A stretch of DNA of 6,437 nucleotides from Anaerolineales bacterium (lineage in GTDB: Bacteria; Chloroflexota; Anaerolineae; Anaerolineales; E44-bin32), in the NCBI GenBank assembly GCA_030608865.1, contig JAUWDI010000058.1, positions 1 to 6,437 on the forward strand, in the 5' to 3' direction. The notes beneath the pieces are model-generated. The model searched no databases. It was not told where the DNA came from and saw only the letters and a list, made by a program, of their open reading frames with translations. Made by a program: the position numbers and the translations under genes. The first letter of the stretch is position 1. The number at the start of each line of letters is the position of its first letter. Below are positions 5,581 to 6,437 of the stretch, piece after piece.

Positions 5581-6437
5581 ATGCTTTCTAGCAAATTAAA
5601 TCGGTTCCCACGCCTGCTATTCCTGACGCTGCTCCTTTCCCTGCTGTTCCTCACAGCAGGTTGTGACCGTTTAGATGAACTTCAACCTCTTGTGCTGGAC
5701 CTGATTGGCGGAGGGGCGACACCCTCCGCGCCGCTCCCTGACTATATTGTTGTTGCAGTTAAAGATGTGCCCGATCAGGTGGTAGATGGTTCCCCCGTGC
5801 AGCTTCGTGAGGAGGCGGCCGAGATATTGCGCGTTCTCTCGATCTCACACCCATCCCAAGAGCTCACGGATGTTGAGACGCGCATCTTAGAGGATGTTAA
5901 TCTTTTCCTCGATGGTAGCAGGCTGGAGGATTCCTCGGTATTGTTGCGCCATGTAGATGTTGCCAACCGCCTGCTTAAATTGACATCTCAAAAGAATTTA
6001 AAACCCGAGGTTCAGGATGCATATCTTCAAGCGCTCAAAACGCTTCTTTTGTCAGACTACCAGGTCGTTGCTCTCTCGGCAGCCGATGCGGAAGTTGTCG
6101 TAAAGTCAGCGCGCGTGGCTGGTGATGTGATCTCGGAAGTCGGAGTGCAGGCAGCCGAAAGTGAACTAGAACGTACCCGGGAGCTGATGGTGGCGTTGGA
6201 TGGCGCCTGGCGGCGTGGTGATGTTCGCGGGGGTATCAACCTTCTTGTGCCTGCCTGGGAGTCGTCGGCAGCCGTACGCTCCGTATGGGGTCTGCGATAC
6301 GAAGGGGACTATGAAGAAGATGGCGTCATTGAATTATTTGAATTGAGTCTTGGCTCCAGTCCCTTTGGTACGGACTCAGACAGTGATGGCTTGAGCGATT
6401 ATTTTGAGATCATTGTGATGGGAAATCAAACGATGCC
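5581..6437 (+). CDS. Lipoprotein with thrombospondin-type-3-like calcium-binding repeats (3' end outside window)
   Basis: The frame runs open from the ATG to the right edge (285 codons plus two bases), so the protein is incomplete. Residues 1-28 form a lipoprotein signal peptide: basic K5, R8 and R11, a long Leu-rich core and the lipobox-like TAGC with C28. A short Gly/Pro spacer ends near 54. Residues about 66-210 are mostly helical and charged, with heptad-like Leu/Val patterns, and match no family I know. From 243 the sequence changes to calcium loops. D243-x-E245-x-D247-G...E251..E254 is a slightly degenerate first loop. D265-x-D267-x-D269-G...D273..E276 is a canonical second. They are joined by a GSSPFGT linker as in bacterial thrombospondin type 3 repeats. 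The trailing GNQTM suggests that another repeat follows. Such repeats stiffen surface proteins when calcium is bound. Partner and function are unknown. Confidence 0.87.
   Translation, partial: MLSSKLNRFPRLLFLTLLLSLLFLTAGCDRLDELQPLVLDLIGGGATPSAPLPDYIVVAVKDVPDQVVDGSPVQLREEAAEILRVLSISHPSQELTDVETRILEDVNLFLDGSRLEDSSVLLRHVDVANRLLKLTSQKNLKPEVQDAYLQALKTLLLSDYQVVALSAADAEVVVKSARVAGDVISEVGVQAAESELERTRELMVALDGAWRRGDVRGGINLLVPAWESSAAVRSVWGLRYEGDYEEDGVIELFELSLGSSPFGTDSDSDGLSDYFEIIVMGNQTM
6307..6408 (+). repeat. Two EF-hand-like (TSP3-type) calcium loops
   Basis: Codons 243-254 and 265-276 of the lipoprotein encode two 12-residue loops with acidic residues at positions 1, 3, 5, 9 and 12 and Gly at 6. They are spaced 22 residues apart. 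Loop 2 is canonical; loop 1 has Glu at positions 3 and 9. The spacing and the Gly/Pro linker fit the bacterial thrombospondin type 3 layout better than paired EF-hands of calmodulin type. Confidence 0.75.

Noticed and set aside
1..6437. Search for CRISPR arrays, insertion sequences, tRNA or rRNA genes and phage genes
   Set aside because: No regularly spaced repeats, no transposase or terminal inverted repeats, no tRNA cloverleaf and no ribosomal RNA signature were seen by eye on either strand.

Overview
The window looks like a stretch of chromosome from a free-living bacterium of moderate GC content (just over half by eye). The style of the proteins suggests Chloroflexota, perhaps Anaerolineae. 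Lipoproteins with a Pro/Thr-rich linker after the lipidated cysteine, WD40 and PD40-type beta-propellers, thrombospondin-type-3-like calcium loops and a near-leaderless transporter gene fit that group. The assignment is an inference from style; there is no rRNA or marker gene here to confirm it.

Layout from left to right. Positions 1-351 hold the 3' end of a sensor histidine kinase gene: the ATP-binding domain from the N box to the C-terminus. A hairpin with a T-tract (427-468) is a good candidate terminator, and a second hairpin follows directly. A strong extended -10 promoter (562-589) lies so close to the next ATG (599) that the MFS drug-efflux-type transporter (599-1855) is probably translated from a leaderless mRNA. 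The next 344 bases (1856-2199) hold no convincing gene, only small hairpins. Then comes a run of four predicted lipoprotein genes. The first (2200-3354, +) is a seven-repeat WD40 propeller. The second (3515-4213, +) is an unrecognised lipoprotein with its own promoter candidate. The third (4230-5231, -) carries five PD40/TolB-like repeats and converges on the second with a gap of only 16 bases. The fourth (5581 to the right edge, +, incomplete) is a helical lipoprotein that enters a series of EF-hand-like, thrombospondin-type-3-like loops at the point where the window ends. A 349-base divergent spacer (5232-5580) separates the last two.

How the genes may work together: the histidine kinase and the exporter are each separated by terminator or promoter signals, so they are probably independent units. 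The four lipoproteins should all be exported and lipid-anchored on the outside of the cytoplasmic membrane. They share architecture (lipobox, in some a short disordered linker, then a binding scaffold) but not sequence, and no enzyme active site is visible in any of them. The cluster reads as a neighbourhood of cell-surface binding or scaffold proteins. I see no mobile element, CRISPR array, tRNA or rRNA. No new defence or metabolic system can be claimed from this sequence alone.
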